Shown piece by piece: positions 1-10,590 of a stretch of DNA of 64,000 nucleotides (positions within the stretch are counted from its first letter, which is position 1; the number at the start of each line of letters is the position of its first letter). The stretch is from assembly GCA_034401135.1 (NCBI GenBank), contig JAWZSP010000005.1, positions 992,001-1,056,000 of the forward strand. The letters run 5' to 3'. Under the pieces are notes generated by a model that ran no database searches, had not been told where the DNA came from, and saw only the letters and a list, made by a program, of their open reading frames with translations. This DNA comes from Volutella citrinella (Eukaryota > Ascomycota > Sordariomycetes > Hypocreales > Nectriaceae). Made by a program: the position numbers and the translations under genes.

Positions 1-977
1 TCTAGCTCGACGTCCACAAGCCAGGGAAGCTGCGAAAGCTTCCCGTCGTCCGCGTCATCCTCGTCGAGGACCTGGATCGCCGCATTGACAAACAGCGTGT
101 GCCTCCCCCGCTCAATGGGCTGTGCGTCTCCCTCGCAATGGCTGGTGATGCAGCATCCCTCTCGCCGATGCCCCTCCAGCCTAGCTTGCTTGTCCCTCGC
201 CGTGTCTCGGCTGTCGGATTCGGATACCTTCAGGGTCTGCAGGGTCTCGACAATGGCCGACCTATCGTTGCATATGCTCGCAAAGTGCGACGGCGCGTCC
301 CCAATTGTCTCCCGCCAGGCAACCAGCTTGGCGCCCCAGCCTTCGTGGATGTGTCCAAAGCAGTGTACCTTGGGACGGCCCCGGGCTACCGCCGTGAAGA
401 GGTCCTGGGATCCTGCTCGCTCCCGGGAGTGTGTCCTGTCTAGGATGCCACGCGGAGGCCCGTGAGTGATGGCAATGTCCGTCCCCTCCTCGATCTTGAA
501 CTCGTGGCTTGCGTTGGGGTGATACTGGAACCCCCAGTCCCCAATGAGCGGAGTATACGGGCTGGCATATACCTTCAACGACGCACCGTTGTCGAGCAGA
601 AAAGTATGCGTCCCCTCCTCTAGAAACACGATGCCCTCGTCCGAGGCCGCCCGGAACATGCCCTCAGCCTCACCGTAGCTGCCGTAGTGTGCTTCCACCA
701 GATCGGGCTCGGTGTTCAGGCCACTCTCTGAGACCTTGTTCCTGAACATGGCCGTGTCCATCGTGAAGTCGTGGTTTCCCGCAATGACCAGTATGAGCGG
801 CGCCTCGAGGCCCCTGAGGAGCTCCAGAGCTGCGCGGAACTCGGCGAGCTTCGAACTGGCTGTCAGGTCGCCGCAGTGAATGACGACGTCTGCTCGATGT
901 TTTGGGCGGTTCTCTGGAGAAAATGCCAAGCCGTGCGTGTCAGAGACGACGAGGAGTCTCGTTTTAATTGGCTCCAT
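1..977 (-). CDS. Calcineurin-like metallophosphoesterase (C-terminus cut by window edge)
   Basis: Predicted metal-dependent phosphoesterase of the UPF0046/MPPED-like calcineurin superfamily; substrate unknown, probably cytosolic because no signal peptide or membrane segment is seen. The frame opens at the ATG at 977 and stays open for about 325 codons to position 1 without an intron. The metal-binding blocks occur in order: SDTHG (residues 12-16), HCGDL (34-38), AGNHD (66-70), then THGPPRG and a GHIHEGWG block, followed by the FVNAA segment usual in this family. All expected Asp/His/Asn ligands are present. The stop lies outside the window, so the last residues are unseen. Family assignment is secure; the biological role is not. 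Confidence 0.88.
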   Translation of the reverse strand, partial: MEPIKTRLLVVSDTHGLAFSPENRPKHRADVVIHCGDLTASSKLAEFRAALELLRGLEAPLILVIAGNHDFTMDTAMFRNKVSESGLNTEPDLVEAHYGSYGEAEGMFRAASDEGIVFLEEGTHTFLLDNGASLKVYASPYTPLIGDWGFQYHPNASHEFKIEEGTDIAITHGPPRGILDRTHSRERAGSQDLFTAVARGRPKVHCFGHIHEGWGAKLVAWRETIGDAPSHFASICNDRSAIVETLQTLKVSESDSRDTARDKQARLEGHRREGCCITSHCEGDAQPIERGRHTLFVNAAIQVLDEDDADDGKLSQLPWLVDVEL

Positions 978-1279
978 GGCTGGATATTCGCGAATTACAA
1001 TAATGCTGAGCGAAGGAAGGATGCCGCGGTTAGAGCAGAGTGAAGGAAGTCGAAAAGTTTTATCACTTCGAGCATTATGACTCAGTTGTTTGATTAGACC
1101 TCGGTTTTGCATTGATTCAGCCTTTTGAAAGGAGTTGGGCAGTACATCCCACCACACCTGGATCGTAATCCATGTTAAACCAACTCCTACGAAAGCTAGA
1201 ATCGACCCTTGCACAACGCAGCGTCCTGCGGCCGTCTTGCCAAGTTTGAAATCAACAGCTCTCAACCAACCACATCATA
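978..1279. other. Intergenic, promoter of the metallophosphoesterase
   Basis: About 300 bp between two minus-strand genes. I see no coding potential; it should hold the 5' region of the phosphoesterase and the 3' UTR of the HsbA-like gene. Confidence 0.5.
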
Positions 1280-1928
1280 CTATCTTCCAGCCTGGTCAAA
1301 CAGCTCAACCGCCTCTTCCAGCCCTGACATGAAGGCCATTGGTCTCAACTTGACCCCATTCTCGGCACACTTTTTCAACAGTACCTTATTGTTTATGATG
1401 AAGCTAAGGATGTTGTCATGGATGCCGCTGATGCTGGTGCCTAGATATCCCCAGTAGCGCGACTTCTTGATTTCGTCCTTGCGAAGCCGCAGCTCCGCCT
1501 GGAAGCGATCTAGCTTGCCGAAAAACTAGAGCAATGTAAGCAGGTGGTGCCTGGGGGGAGGACGAGGCCGTGCTGGACATACCCCGTCAAGCGCAGTGCA
1601 CGCGGGAGTTAGCTCGGTTGCGTTGACAGACTCTGGGAGCTCCACTGCTCCGTTGATCTTTTGAATGCCGCCGTTGAGGCTGCTGACGGTTTCCACAAAA
1701 ATCTAAAGATGGGTCAACACGTCTGTTGAATCTCTACATTTTCAAGCTCGAGAGACTTGCGAATGAGGCTGGGTCAAATAACAACTTCGGTCGAAGCCTG
1801 GAGGCGGCCCAGGTGAGGTCGCTCGACTGGCTGGCGAGCTTGTTCAAGCTCTTGGTTAAATCATCGACGGGTGACTGGGCCAAGCCGAAGCCGGCAAGGA
1901 GGAAGGTGGCGAGAGTTCTGATGCGCAT
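1280..1928 (-). CDS. Small secreted protein, HsbA-like (hydrophobic surface-binding protein family, tentative)
   Basis: Modelled as three exons: 1928-1761, 1702-1583 and 1525-1280, giving 177 residues. The start MRIRTLATFLLAGFGLAQS is a signal peptide. The mature part is helical, with an SLNKL block followed by one VETVSSLNGGIQKING-type helix and an EEAVELFDQAG tail, resembling HsbA/cell-wall galactomannoprotein-like proteins; that resemblance is by pattern only. Intron 2 has a normal GTATGT donor and CTAG acceptor. Intron 1 only keeps frame with a GC donor (GCAAGT at 1760-1755), since no GT donor in the right phase is visible. Predicted to be secreted and cell-wall or surface associated. A different exon 1 boundary is possible. 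Confidence 0.6.
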
Positions 1929-2907
1929 GGCTACGGCGTAGTTTTCAAGTGCTTGTAGTATACCCGAGCAGGTCCTGGCGTCGTAGACGTGCGGATATCC
2001 CCGAGAAGAGGATGGGTATTTATAACTCGCGATATCAAGATAAGCCTGATGCTCAACGGGGTTCACATTTCAGAGACACTCCTCGACTCGGACAAACCGG
2101 AGAGTGACATCCAGCCAAGGAATTCTCCCACGGCTTGTTTCGGGAAGCCATGTAGCACTACCGTGGCAACTTCGTTCCCGTCGTATGTGAGTGGCTGATA
2201 GTTTGACGCAGGTGAGACAGAGCATATCTAGAAGATTCTGGATCACGGACCGACTTATATTACTCGGCTGTTTCCCTGGGGATGATCCAGTGATAGGTTT
2301 CATTATGGCATCTGCACTTCCTTAATTGCCAGCTAACATTGAAGTTGCCGATGGGCATGGTTGTGGTCAAGTTTTATCATGGCTGGCTGAGTACATGTAG
2401 TTTCGGCTTCCAATGCTCAGCGTCTGACTAGGAGAGTATTATTCATTTGTGAGCGCACTATGGAGCTCACAGCCTGCATAGAAGACCGATTTCAAGACCG
2501 ATTTCATGCCCTTGTCTAATAGTTGGAATGGCATTAGTTTGACATTCGCTTAATAGCCTTCAATTGGTTTCGACTCAATGTGCCAAACTAGCGACACCAC
2601 GCGATGCAGCTACGGCTGTTACACATTCTACAATCAATAAATCGCACACTCGCCGCAAGGGCCGTCCATAGATTTAATGGCTTTATTTTATGCCATGGAT
2701 ACGAGGTTTTGGCAGATTGCAAGGCATTTTATGGCTCGCAAGTAGACACGCTACTGTGCACCGCCACATTGGCCCAGGCCCAGGTCCAGGTATAATCGAC
2801 TAGCTTGCATATATCATGCAGGCATCCCCATCAGCCAAAGGCGCCTCTAATCTGACACGACCCTCCATAATTATCGGCAAGTTCGGCCGTCGACTGTGCT
2901 GGCGACA
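1929..2907. other. Intergenic, divergent promoter region
   Basis: About 980 bp between the secreted-protein gene (-) and the first HET gene (+). Short ORFs here lack ATG starts or domain signals. No repeat or RNA gene recognised. Confidence 0.5.
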
Positions 2908-4758
2908 ATGGACGCCTTCCAATACTCGCCCCTCGCTGGCGACGGCCGGGACGAGTTCCGCGTCATGACCATCTTGCCAGGTCCGCCTGATGCGCCCCTC
3001 GAATGCACGCTGCGACACCTGCCGTGGGTACCGCCAGGGCCTCAATCAGAGGCGAGAAGGGTTGGCGAGTGGCTAAAGGCCAGCTTTCTACCGGAATCAT
3101 CGGGTGGTGGGGCTGGATACGAGGCACTGTCGTACGCCTGGGGGCTGGAGGAGCCGTCGCGAGAATTGAGTCTGAACGGGAAGACGTTTGCCATCACGTC
3201 GTCGCTGGAGGAGGCCCTTTTGTGCTTGAGATACCAAGAGAGACCACGGGAGATTTGGGTAGATGCCGTCTGCATCGACCAGGCCAACAGCGTGGAAAAG
3301 GCGTACCAGGTCAAGGCAATGCACAGCGTCTTTTCCACTGCGACTAGGGTCGTCGCCTGGCTTGGGCAGGAGAGTGAGGACAGCGCTCTGGGGTTCAGGT
3401 TTGCGAGGGAGATATCGGGCATCGCCGCCTCTATGTCGCAGCAGGTGAGTTACAACATGTGGCTCGACATGTCGCCCGCCGTCATGGAGCATCTCATCAC
3501 AGCGAGTTATCTGCCATCATGGCGAGCCCTTCACGCGCTGCTATACCGGCCCTGGTGGCAGAGGGCCTGGGTCGTGCAGGAGGCGCTGGTAGCAAAGGAA
3601 GTGTTGTTGATGTGCGGAAGGGATTCCATTCCGTGGGACATCTTCAAGATGGGCGTCGTCATGGTCAGGGCGACGTACGACCCCCTCTCCAGACTCAACA
3701 TGCAGTGGAAGGCATCGTCCAAGCCTCATCTGGACACCCTGAACCAGACGCTGCTCCGACTGGCACACTCGCTCGTCATCAACAGGGACAGATACGCGCG
3801 GCGGAGCGACAAGAAGACATTTGCGAGTGCGACCAACTACCTGCATCTCAACCGCCAGAGGGGATGCCACTACGACCACGACCGCATTTTCTCCATCCTG
3901 GCCCTGACAAACGACGACTTCACAGCCTCCATCGAGGTCGACTACGCACAGCCCATCGAGGAGCTGTTCAAGGCAGTCGTCAAGGCGTGCATAGACGAGT
4001 CGAAGTGCCTCAAAGTCCTACTGCTCGCCCAACACGCCGTCTGGAACCCCAAGATGCCGTCCTTTGTCCCCGACTGGCGCCTCCCCCAGCGCGCCGCCAA
4101 CCCTCTGCACAAGGTCGTTGACCGCTCAGGACGCCCCCACGTCCGCTTCTCGGCCGACCTGTCATCCCTGACGCTGCGAGGCCACCGCGGCGCCGAGGTG
4201 ATTGCAGCGGGCGTCGAGCAGTGGCTGCTCCCCGGCTTCACCCGTGAGAGGCTGGGCTCCGGGCCGGAATGGGTCCTGATCTGGAACGCGCCCGCGGAGG
4301 ATTTCCGCCATCTCTTTGAGCCCGCGCTGCAGCTCTGGGACCCCAAGACGCTGACGCACAGCGTCGCGCTGGTGCTTAACCTGACGATCCGGCTGCTCGC
4401 CAAGAAGACGTCGGCGGCGGCTGTCGGCGTCGATAGGGGCTACAAGAACCACCCGCTCCCCACGGCCGGCCACGGCGCCAAGTGGTTGCCCGAGGACGTG
4501 GGACGCCTGCAGGAGCTCTGGGAGACGGTCATGCACGGGAGGACTGTCGTTTCTACTACGCATGGGTACATGGTGGCGCCCGACTTTGTCCAGCATGGGG
4601 ATGTCATGTACGATATCTGGGGGTTCTTGACGCCGGCTGCGCTCCGGCCCAAGGCCGACGGCACATTCATGTGGCTGGGAGAGGCGTGGGCCGAGAAGAG
4701 GCTGATTGGGGTTCCCTCGCCGCCGATGCCGCGGTCAGAAGACATAATATTGACATAG
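2908..4758 (+). CDS. HET-domain (heterokaryon incompatibility) protein
   Basis: Single exon, 616 residues. The frame is open a little upstream, but the first ATG is at 2908. An N-terminal HET domain carries the three classical blocks: YEALSYAWG (about 71-79), IWVDAVCIDQ (about 116-125) and the RPWWQRAWVVQE segment. HET domains in Pezizomycotina act in allorecognition and regulated cell death; the C-terminal half has no motif I recognise and would set specificity. No signal peptide or membrane helix. It stands alone, without an adjacent NLR or het-s-like partner, so whether it is a true het locus cannot be told from sequence. Confidence 0.92.
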   Translation: MDAFQYSPLAGDGRDEFRVMTILPGPPDAPLECTLRHLPWVPPGPQSEARRVGEWLKASFLPESSGGGAGYEALSYAWGLEEPSRELSLNGKTFAITSSLEEALLCLRYQERPREIWVDAVCIDQANSVEKAYQVKAMHSVFSTATRVVAWLGQESEDSALGFRFAREISGIAASMSQQVSYNMWLDMSPAVMEHLITASYLPSWRALHALLYRPWWQRAWVVQEALVAKEVLLMCGRDSIPWDIFKMGVVMVRATYDPLSRLNMQWKASSKPHLDTLNQTLLRLAHSLVINRDRYARRSDKKTFASATNYLHLNRQRGCHYDHDRIFSILALTNDDFTASIEVDYAQPIEELFKAVVKACIDESKCLKVLLLAQHAVWNPKMPSFVPDWRLPQRAANPLHKVVDRSGRPHVRFSADLSSLTLRGHRGAEVIAAGVEQWLLPGFTRERLGSGPEWVLIWNAPAEDFRHLFEPALQLWDPKTLTHSVALVLNLTIRLLAKKTSAAAVGVDRGYKNHPLPTAGHGAKWLPEDVGRLQELWETVMHGRTVVSTTHGYMVAPDFVQHGDVMYDIWGFLTPAALRPKADGTFMWLGEAWAEKRLIGVPSPPMPRSEDIILT

Positions 4759-5666
4759 ACTCTAATTCTGATGATACACTATTAGCATAAACACGACTCG
4801 GGCCAGTGCTAGTGCTTGTTGCTGCTCAGGGATAACAGCACAGCCAGGGTCGCAACACTATCGCCGCCAGAACTATCAAGAGTGCGATATTACCGGGTGA
4901 AGATTCCCTATCTTCGGCAATGGGACTATCATTCTCCATCCCTCCTGCAGCAGCATCCGTTACCCTTGTATTAGCCTGCTCCTTGTGTTTACAAGTGTAC
5001 GCCAACGGCCAATGTCGACTGTGTCACGAGGGCCTGTGCAAAAGAAACAACTTTGGTGTAACGTCTGGAATCTCGAGGACATAGATATTCTAATTGGAGA
5101 CTGCCGAAAGCCTTCGTTTGGAAGTATCATGGGAATTGTCATTGGGCAAGGATAGCAATCAGCCTGGGTCCCACCACCAAACCAAGACTTGACCTCGGAC
5201 ACAAGGTAGAGAGTCGCAAATCGACAAAGAGTGCTTTAGAAAATTTAAAAGAAGGGAATCAAGCATTGAAATCTGTTAATTGGTTGCTCAGTAGTCAGAC
5301 AGATAGACAGACCGATGATGTTCTTGAGACTCCACCGCCGCTCAACTTGAGAAATCATTGCATTTGGAATTGATTTCCCGGAATTATGTTCGAGTTGACT
5401 GATTAATTTAATGTCATGTAATACCGCTTCGTCTGTGCAGAATTGGATTCCAGGCTCGGTGCTTGTGCTCTTGTAGTCCCCAGACTTCCCAAAGTGGGTC
5501 CTCGGTCAGGCTCGGTGAGAACCCCACCTCACCGACACACCTAAGAAAAAAAGTTCCAGATGCTGATGCACTTTCTTATCGTCAATCCTCTTCACCACCA
5601 CGGCCCAATCGCCAAATCCGTCGAGCCACTCTGTCGCGCGCGTCCTCGACCCCCCAATCGCCCACC
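4759..5666. other. Intergenic, 3' UTR of HET gene and RRP1 promoter
   Basis: About 900 bp, rather A/T rich between 5200 and 5450. Nothing with coding or RNA-gene character is seen. Confidence 0.5.
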
Positions 5667-6492
5667 ATGGCCACCCACGAGGCCCAGATGCCCTTTATCC
5701 GCAATCTTGCGTCCAGCGGTTCGTCTTCGTCCCTCACCTTCTCGCTCGTCGTGCGCCATCCCGTGCCAAGCTTCTAACTTTTGAACGCCTGCTCCCCCTC
5801 CAGACCGCAAGATCCGCACCAGCGCCCTCGAGACGCTCACAACCTTCCTCGCGTCGCGCCAGTCCCTCGACGACGTCTCCGCCCGCAAGCTCTGGAAGGG
5901 CCTCTTCTACGCCCTCTGGATGCAGGACCGCCCCGTGCCCCAGCAGCGCCTGGCGACCGACCTCGCCGCCCTCGCCTCGCAGCTGCGCCCGACCTGCGTC
6001 GGCCCCTGGCTGCGCGCCTTCTGGGCCGTTGTCGGCGCCCAGTGGACCACCGACATTGACGTCCTGCGTCTCGACAAGTTCCTGCTGCTCGTGCGCCGCG
6101 TCTTCGCCGCCCACGTGCGCCTCGCCCGCGACGCCGGCTTCGAGGGCCCCCTGGCCGACGACGTCGTCGCCGTCCTGGCCGAGTACCCCTTTGAGGCCGA
6201 GGGAGACCTGCGAAAAGTCCCCGTCGGCATCCGCCTGCACGTGCTGGACCTCTGGGTTGACGAGCTGGAGCGTGAAAAGGCCCTCGACGCCGCCGACGAC
6301 AAGGCTGCCGCCTTTGTGAGGAGGCTCGGCGACCTCGTCGAGCCCCTCAAGCACTGCCCCGTGAAGCCCGTGCGGAAGCGCGCCGCGGACAACTACGACG
6401 ACGAGAGGCTGCCCTGGGGAACCAAGAAGGATACTGAAGACGAGGACATGGAGGATGGCGAGGAGGACGAGTGGGGTGGCATCGACGACTAG
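5667..6492 (+). CDS. rrp1: Ribosomal RNA processing protein 1 (Nop52 family)
   Basis: Nucleolar protein of the RRP1/Nop52 family needed for 27S pre-rRNA processing and large ribosomal subunit assembly. Two exons, 5667-5718 and 5804-6492, give 246 residues. The 85-bp intron has donor GTTCGT, a CTAAC branch site near 5774 and a CAG acceptor. The N-terminal MPFIRNLASSDRKIR and the LWKGLFYALWMQDRP block are characteristic of the family, followed by the helical repeat region and an acidic, Asp/Glu-rich C-terminus. Length matches fungal orthologues. The N-terminus depends on the intron join, which restores SSDRKIR in frame. Confidence 0.9.
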
Positions 6493-6966
6493 ATTCTGAA
6501 CCGGGGCCGGAGCAAAATACAGAGTGTCAATATGGGAATCGGCGTATGGCGTTGGGAACTTTGGCTGGAGAGAAAAAAGCATTCATGGCATTTAGAGAGG
6601 GTTGATACCATCGGGCAGATTTATTCAACGCATCCACCTCGCGCGCTTACACGGGCCACGATTTCCGGCTTCCCTCACATCGGAGAGGCGTTTGCCCATT
6701 CTTAAAACCCCCCACACGAGTCAAAGGTATCGATGCTCTTGGCAGCTCAAGAATTTGTGAATGTATCCATTTCCGCTAATAGCAAGACCTCACAACTCCT
6801 CGCCCTGCTCCGTCCGAGACAGTGCTTGATTAGATGGGTTGGATATTCCTGGCCCTGGTTCCCTATTGCTAGGTACTCCGATGCAATGCCCGTGTAGGTA
6901 TTTTTGTGAACATGAATGACGTAGTAGTCCACCTTCTCCATCGTATTACTCGTCCCCTTTGTTCCT
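6493..6966. other. Convergent 3' region
   Basis: Between the stops of rrp1 (+) and the large disordered-protein gene (-). It should contain both 3' UTRs. No gene seen. Confidence 0.5.
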
Positions 6967-9900
6967 TCACCAGACCCTCTGGTCGCCCCCGATGGCCTCC
7001 TCTCCTTCGTCTTCCACCTCATAGCCCATTTCCTTTGCCTCGCGGGCCCGATCCCTCGCCAGACGAGTTTGGTGCCATGCATCCCACTTGGCATGCTGGT
7101 CGGCTGGTGTTGCAAGCGGCTTCAGGAGGCCTTTCTTGAGCAGCCGTCGGCGGTGTTGACGCTTCTGCTCGAACGAGAGCCCGCCCACGTCGACATCGGT
7201 GATGGCGCGACCGTGATACGCGTCCAGCGCGTCGGCGATCCAGTCCTCGGTCTCCTCCACTAGCGATTCGAACATGACGCGGCCGTGGCCCCCGGTGGCC
7301 CACTGGTCGAGCTTGACGGGGAGGGCGATGCCGAAAGTTGGATCGTCAAAGGACCACACGCAGGGAGCGTCGTCACTGCAAGTCGTAGGGCGACAGTACA
7401 TTGAGCACATGGTGGATTCGACAGCGTACCAAGCGGAGAAGAGGAAGACGAGCAAGCCCAGCCAGGTGAACTGAAACGATGGCTTGCGGCGATAGAGGCG
7501 AGGGATGGGCAGCTGGATGTAGGATACTGTGCCAGTGCTTGCGGGAGATGGGCAGGTGCCACACTGCGTGTGGTCACCTGTAGCTGCGTCCGTCTTCTCG
7601 GCCATTTTGCTTTCGTTGGACTTGTTCTCGAGTGCGACCTGGTCCTCTAGGCGTTCGATGCCCTTCTTCGCGGTGCGGATCCCCATGAGGCCGGTCTGTA
7701 GTGACTTTGTCATGCGAGAGTAGGCAGCCAATTCACCGTCGGAGTTGTCAGGATTGTTGGAGGTAATAAGGTGTGCAGTGGGGTGGTTGTGTTTGTTGTT
7801 GTTTTTAGAGTCTTTGTTGTGTCGGGTGTTCAGCTTTGTGTCAAGCTCCAGGTCAAGATCAAGCTCGAAATCAAAGTCGTCGCTGCCAGGCTGGTTCGGG
7901 AGATCCCTTAAAAGCGCCTCCATTTTTGGTGAGGGAGCCTTGCGACCCATGATTATTTCCTCCAAATCATCTAGCGTTGAGTCCTCAATCTGATGGCTGC
8001 GTCGCAGCTCCATTAGGTCGTCTTTCACTGACGGGAGCCTGGCTGTGTTCCTAAGTGGTTCCTTGCGTCGCGGCAGTGACCGAGAGCGCCGTCTCCTCAC
8101 CCCTGTCGACGTGGTCCTGGTGCTCGTTTGTTCGTCTGTCCCTGGGTCTGAGGCCGTGTCCTGGTCGCCATTCCTCCACGCAAGCTCCGTCTTCTTTGTC
8201 CGGAGCGATGCCGACCTGGGCCGTGGTGGTAGACCCTCTCTCGGTCGCCTCTCCTCTTTGATCTCCTTCTTTTCCACCTTGACGGTTGCCGGCGTCTCCA
8301 CGTACGCACCCGTCACCCGAGGTGTCGGCATCGATAGGGGGTCAGGCTTGGCTGGTCGCGGCGTAGCCTCGACATCTTCTGATTGGGCCTTGTCATCATC
8401 ATCCTCTGGTAGGGGAGATGGCGCGCGGACCGAGCCCCTCTCCGAATGGTTCTCGCCAGGGGCAAAGAGTCGCAGTTCCGAGTCGATTCGGTCAGAAGGG
8501 TCGATTTCCGAGTTCATGCTGGATCTCTTGCTCTTAATCGAGTCCGAAGAGCGTGATCGGGGTATTCCGGCAAACCCCACAGTCGGCCTGACCGCGTCGT
8601 GATCCTTGTCGTGGTCCTTAGCCCTACGCAGGATGTGTCGTGGGCCATTGTCAGTGGTGCGTCGGGTGGAAGTAGCGGTGGTAGTAGTAGTGGCTTTCGT
8701 GGTGGTGGTCTTGGACTTGGCGTCGTCGGTTGCGGCTCCCTTGGAATCTGAGGTTGAGGTGACCGCGTCGTGAGCTGGGGGAGGACTGGCTGCCCGCCTC
8801 GGCTCTGGCTCTGGCGCTGGGCTCGCACTTGTCGCCCTGGCCAACCGTCTCAATAGGTCGTGTGAGTCGTCGCGCCTGTGTGACAAGCCGTACCGCCTAC
8901 GTACGTCATTGTCGTCGTTTGAGGCGTCTTTTGGCTCAACCTGATCCCCATCATCGGATGCTACCCCTGTCTTCTCCCGTGCCCGGAAGATGGTCACCGG
9001 GGTATCTGGAATCCGCTCGCCCACGTTCTCAATACCTTCATCAACCTGCGCTTCTTTCTTTGGTTCTTCAAGCTCAGCTGCCACGATGACCTCAGCGGAC
9101 GGTATGTGAGTGGACGGTGGTCGTATTTCCTCGGGCGACTTTGACCTTGACATTGCGTTTTGTTCTCGTATCTCCTCGAGCTTAAGTTGAGCTGTCTTTC
9201 GTCTTGAAATGCCATCAATTTCCCGCTGTTGTATTTCCGGCAGCTTCGTATTCTTCGGGCGTGGGAGATTTCGGTCCGGAATCGGTATTTGAGCCTCAAC
9301 TTTGGACTCAAGTTCTTTAATCTCGTCGACCTTTTGCCGAGGTCGGGGTAGCTGAAGGGGTATATTGCTGCCGGCCTTGACTTCTCTGGCAAAGATGCGG
9401 TCCAATTTGGTATTTTGCGATCCAGGGGCTGCCACCCTTGTTCGCGAGTGGATGTCGACTTCGCTGCCCTCGTCAAAGGCGATCCGGTTCGCAAACGGTC
9501 GGCGTCCCATGGAAATTCGGGGGCTGTCCGAGATTTGCAGATCCCCCGCCGTAAAGTCTTGATCCACCTGCCAAGCGAAGCTCTTTTCTGGGGAGACATT
9601 GTCCACATTGGTGGATGCTTGCCTGGAAGTGGGCGGTGTCGGTTCTTGTTGCCGTTCGTTCTCGATTGATGGCAACGGCAGATCCTCAATGCCGGGAACC
9701 AGAGCTGGGATGCGGCCTTCGCGTGTCAGGTCCACGCGAGTCCCGAGTCGCTGGGACCACTCGGAGCTAGGAGGGCCTCTACCACTGAGCCCCTCGAGCC
9801 GGGTTCCTGAACCAATTCCAGTGCTTGCCGCGGAAGGGTCTTTGGCTGGGCTTCCGGACAGCCCTGGCCTTGGTTTCCCGTACAATGTCCTGCGTCTTGG

Positions 9901-10590
9901 CGAATCGTGTTGTCCGACAGCCTGCTCCGGGGACGGTTTCTTCGGGGAAGGCTTATCAGGAGAAATATGGCCTTCGATAAGTTGCGACGTGGCCAGTGAA
10001 GTTCGAGAGAAGGGTCGGGCTGGCCCCTTAGGTCCTTTGGTATCAATATGATCTTGCCCCAATGCCTTCCTCAGCTTCCTTGCTTCATCGTCGTCGCGTC
10101 GCGCTCGCCATTGTCGTGGGGCGGGGCTCGGAGATGCGTCGACCTCGTTCGTCTCGTCTTCCTCGCCGTCATCCTCCTCCTGCAGTGCGCGTCGGTAGGC
10201 TTCGGTCAGGGATATCGTCTTACGGTTTGACAAGTTGGCGCTCATGGGTCTGGGGATGCGCGTGCCGCCTGGCGATGTGAGGCTGCTGCTGCTGCCTCTC
10301 CGCTCCAATCCAGGGGCTCGCAGATCGGAGCTCGACGTTCGGAGGGCGTCGCCAGATATGCTGTGGCGAAGACTGCCAGGGGTCGGCAAGGTGCGTCGGC
10401 GTTCTTGGTCGAGTTTGGTGACAGCGCTGCTGCCGTGATCGTTGTGGTGGTTGCTATTGTTGTTGTTGTTCTCGTCGAGCCGCGAGTTGGTACCAGAGAA
10501 GAGCGGTCTCCTCCCCTGTTCGTTCACAACCAGCCGAGCCGAGGGCATCCCATTGGGACGCGCGATCAGCGACTCTCGATCGCGGTTCAT
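6967..10590 (-). CDS. Large disordered protein with C-terminal transmembrane anchor, function unknown
   Basis: Single exon of 1207 residues starting at the ATG at 10590. I do not recognise a named family. Most of the protein is low complexity and charged, with Asn/His runs near the N-terminus, a Thr run in the middle and many Ser/Arg/Pro-rich stretches. An ordered-looking motif, RKTISLTEAYRRALQEE, lies near residue 130. A single hydrophobic helix (FTWLGLLVFLFSAWYAVES, about 1041-1059) is followed at once by a four-cysteine segment (C-x3-C-x4-C-x5-C) and a conserved-looking 146-residue tail ending in basic helices. The architecture suggests a tail-anchored scaffold at the nuclear envelope, ER or spindle pole, with the cysteines on the lumenal side if so; this is inference. 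Confidence 0.75.
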   Translation of the reverse strand: MNRDRESLIARPNGMPSARLVVNEQGRRPLFSGTNSRLDENNNNNSNHHNDHGSSAVTKLDQERRRTLPTPGSLRHSISGDALRTSSSDLRAPGLERRGSSSSLTSPGGTRIPRPMSANLSNRKTISLTEAYRRALQEEDDGEEDETNEVDASPSPAPRQWRARRDDDEARKLRKALGQDHIDTKGPKGPARPFSRTSLATSQLIEGHISPDKPSPKKPSPEQAVGQHDSPRRRTLYGKPRPGLSGSPAKDPSAASTGIGSGTRLEGLSGRGPPSSEWSQRLGTRVDLTREGRIPALVPGIEDLPLPSIENERQQEPTPPTSRQASTNVDNVSPEKSFAWQVDQDFTAGDLQISDSPRISMGRRPFANRIAFDEGSEVDIHSRTRVAAPGSQNTKLDRIFAREVKAGSNIPLQLPRPRQKVDEIKELESKVEAQIPIPDRNLPRPKNTKLPEIQQREIDGISRRKTAQLKLEEIREQNAMSRSKSPEEIRPPSTHIPSAEVIVAAELEEPKKEAQVDEGIENVGERIPDTPVTIFRAREKTGVASDDGDQVEPKDASNDDNDVRRRYGLSHRRDDSHDLLRRLARATSASPAPEPEPRRAASPPPAHDAVTSTSDSKGAATDDAKSKTTTTKATTTTTATSTRRTTDNGPRHILRRAKDHDKDHDAVRPTVGFAGIPRSRSSDSIKSKRSSMNSEIDPSDRIDSELRLFAPGENHSERGSVRAPSPLPEDDDDKAQSEDVEATPRPAKPDPLSMPTPRVTGAYVETPATVKVEKKEIKEERRPREGLPPRPRSASLRTKKTELAWRNGDQDTASDPGTDEQTSTRTTSTGVRRRRSRSLPRRKEPLRNTARLPSVKDDLMELRRSHQIEDSTLDDLEEIIMGRKAPSPKMEALLRDLPNQPGSDDFDFELDLDLELDTKLNTRHNKDSKNNNKHNHPTAHLITSNNPDNSDGELAAYSRMTKSLQTGLMGIRTAKKGIERLEDQVALENKSNESKMAEKTDAATGDHTQCGTCPSPASTGTVSYIQLPIPRLYRRKPSFQFTWLGLLVFLFSAWYAVESTMCSMYCRPTTCSDDAPCVWSFDDPTFGIALPVKLDQWATGGHGRVMFESLVEETEDWIADALDAYHGRAITDVDVGGLSFEQKRQHRRRLLKKGLLKPLATPADQHAKWDAWHQTRLARDRAREAKEMGYEVEDEGEEAIGGDQRVW

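Noticed and set aside
5734..6582. 282-codon frame antisense to rrp1
   Set aside because: Low-complexity composition and overlap with a well supported gene.
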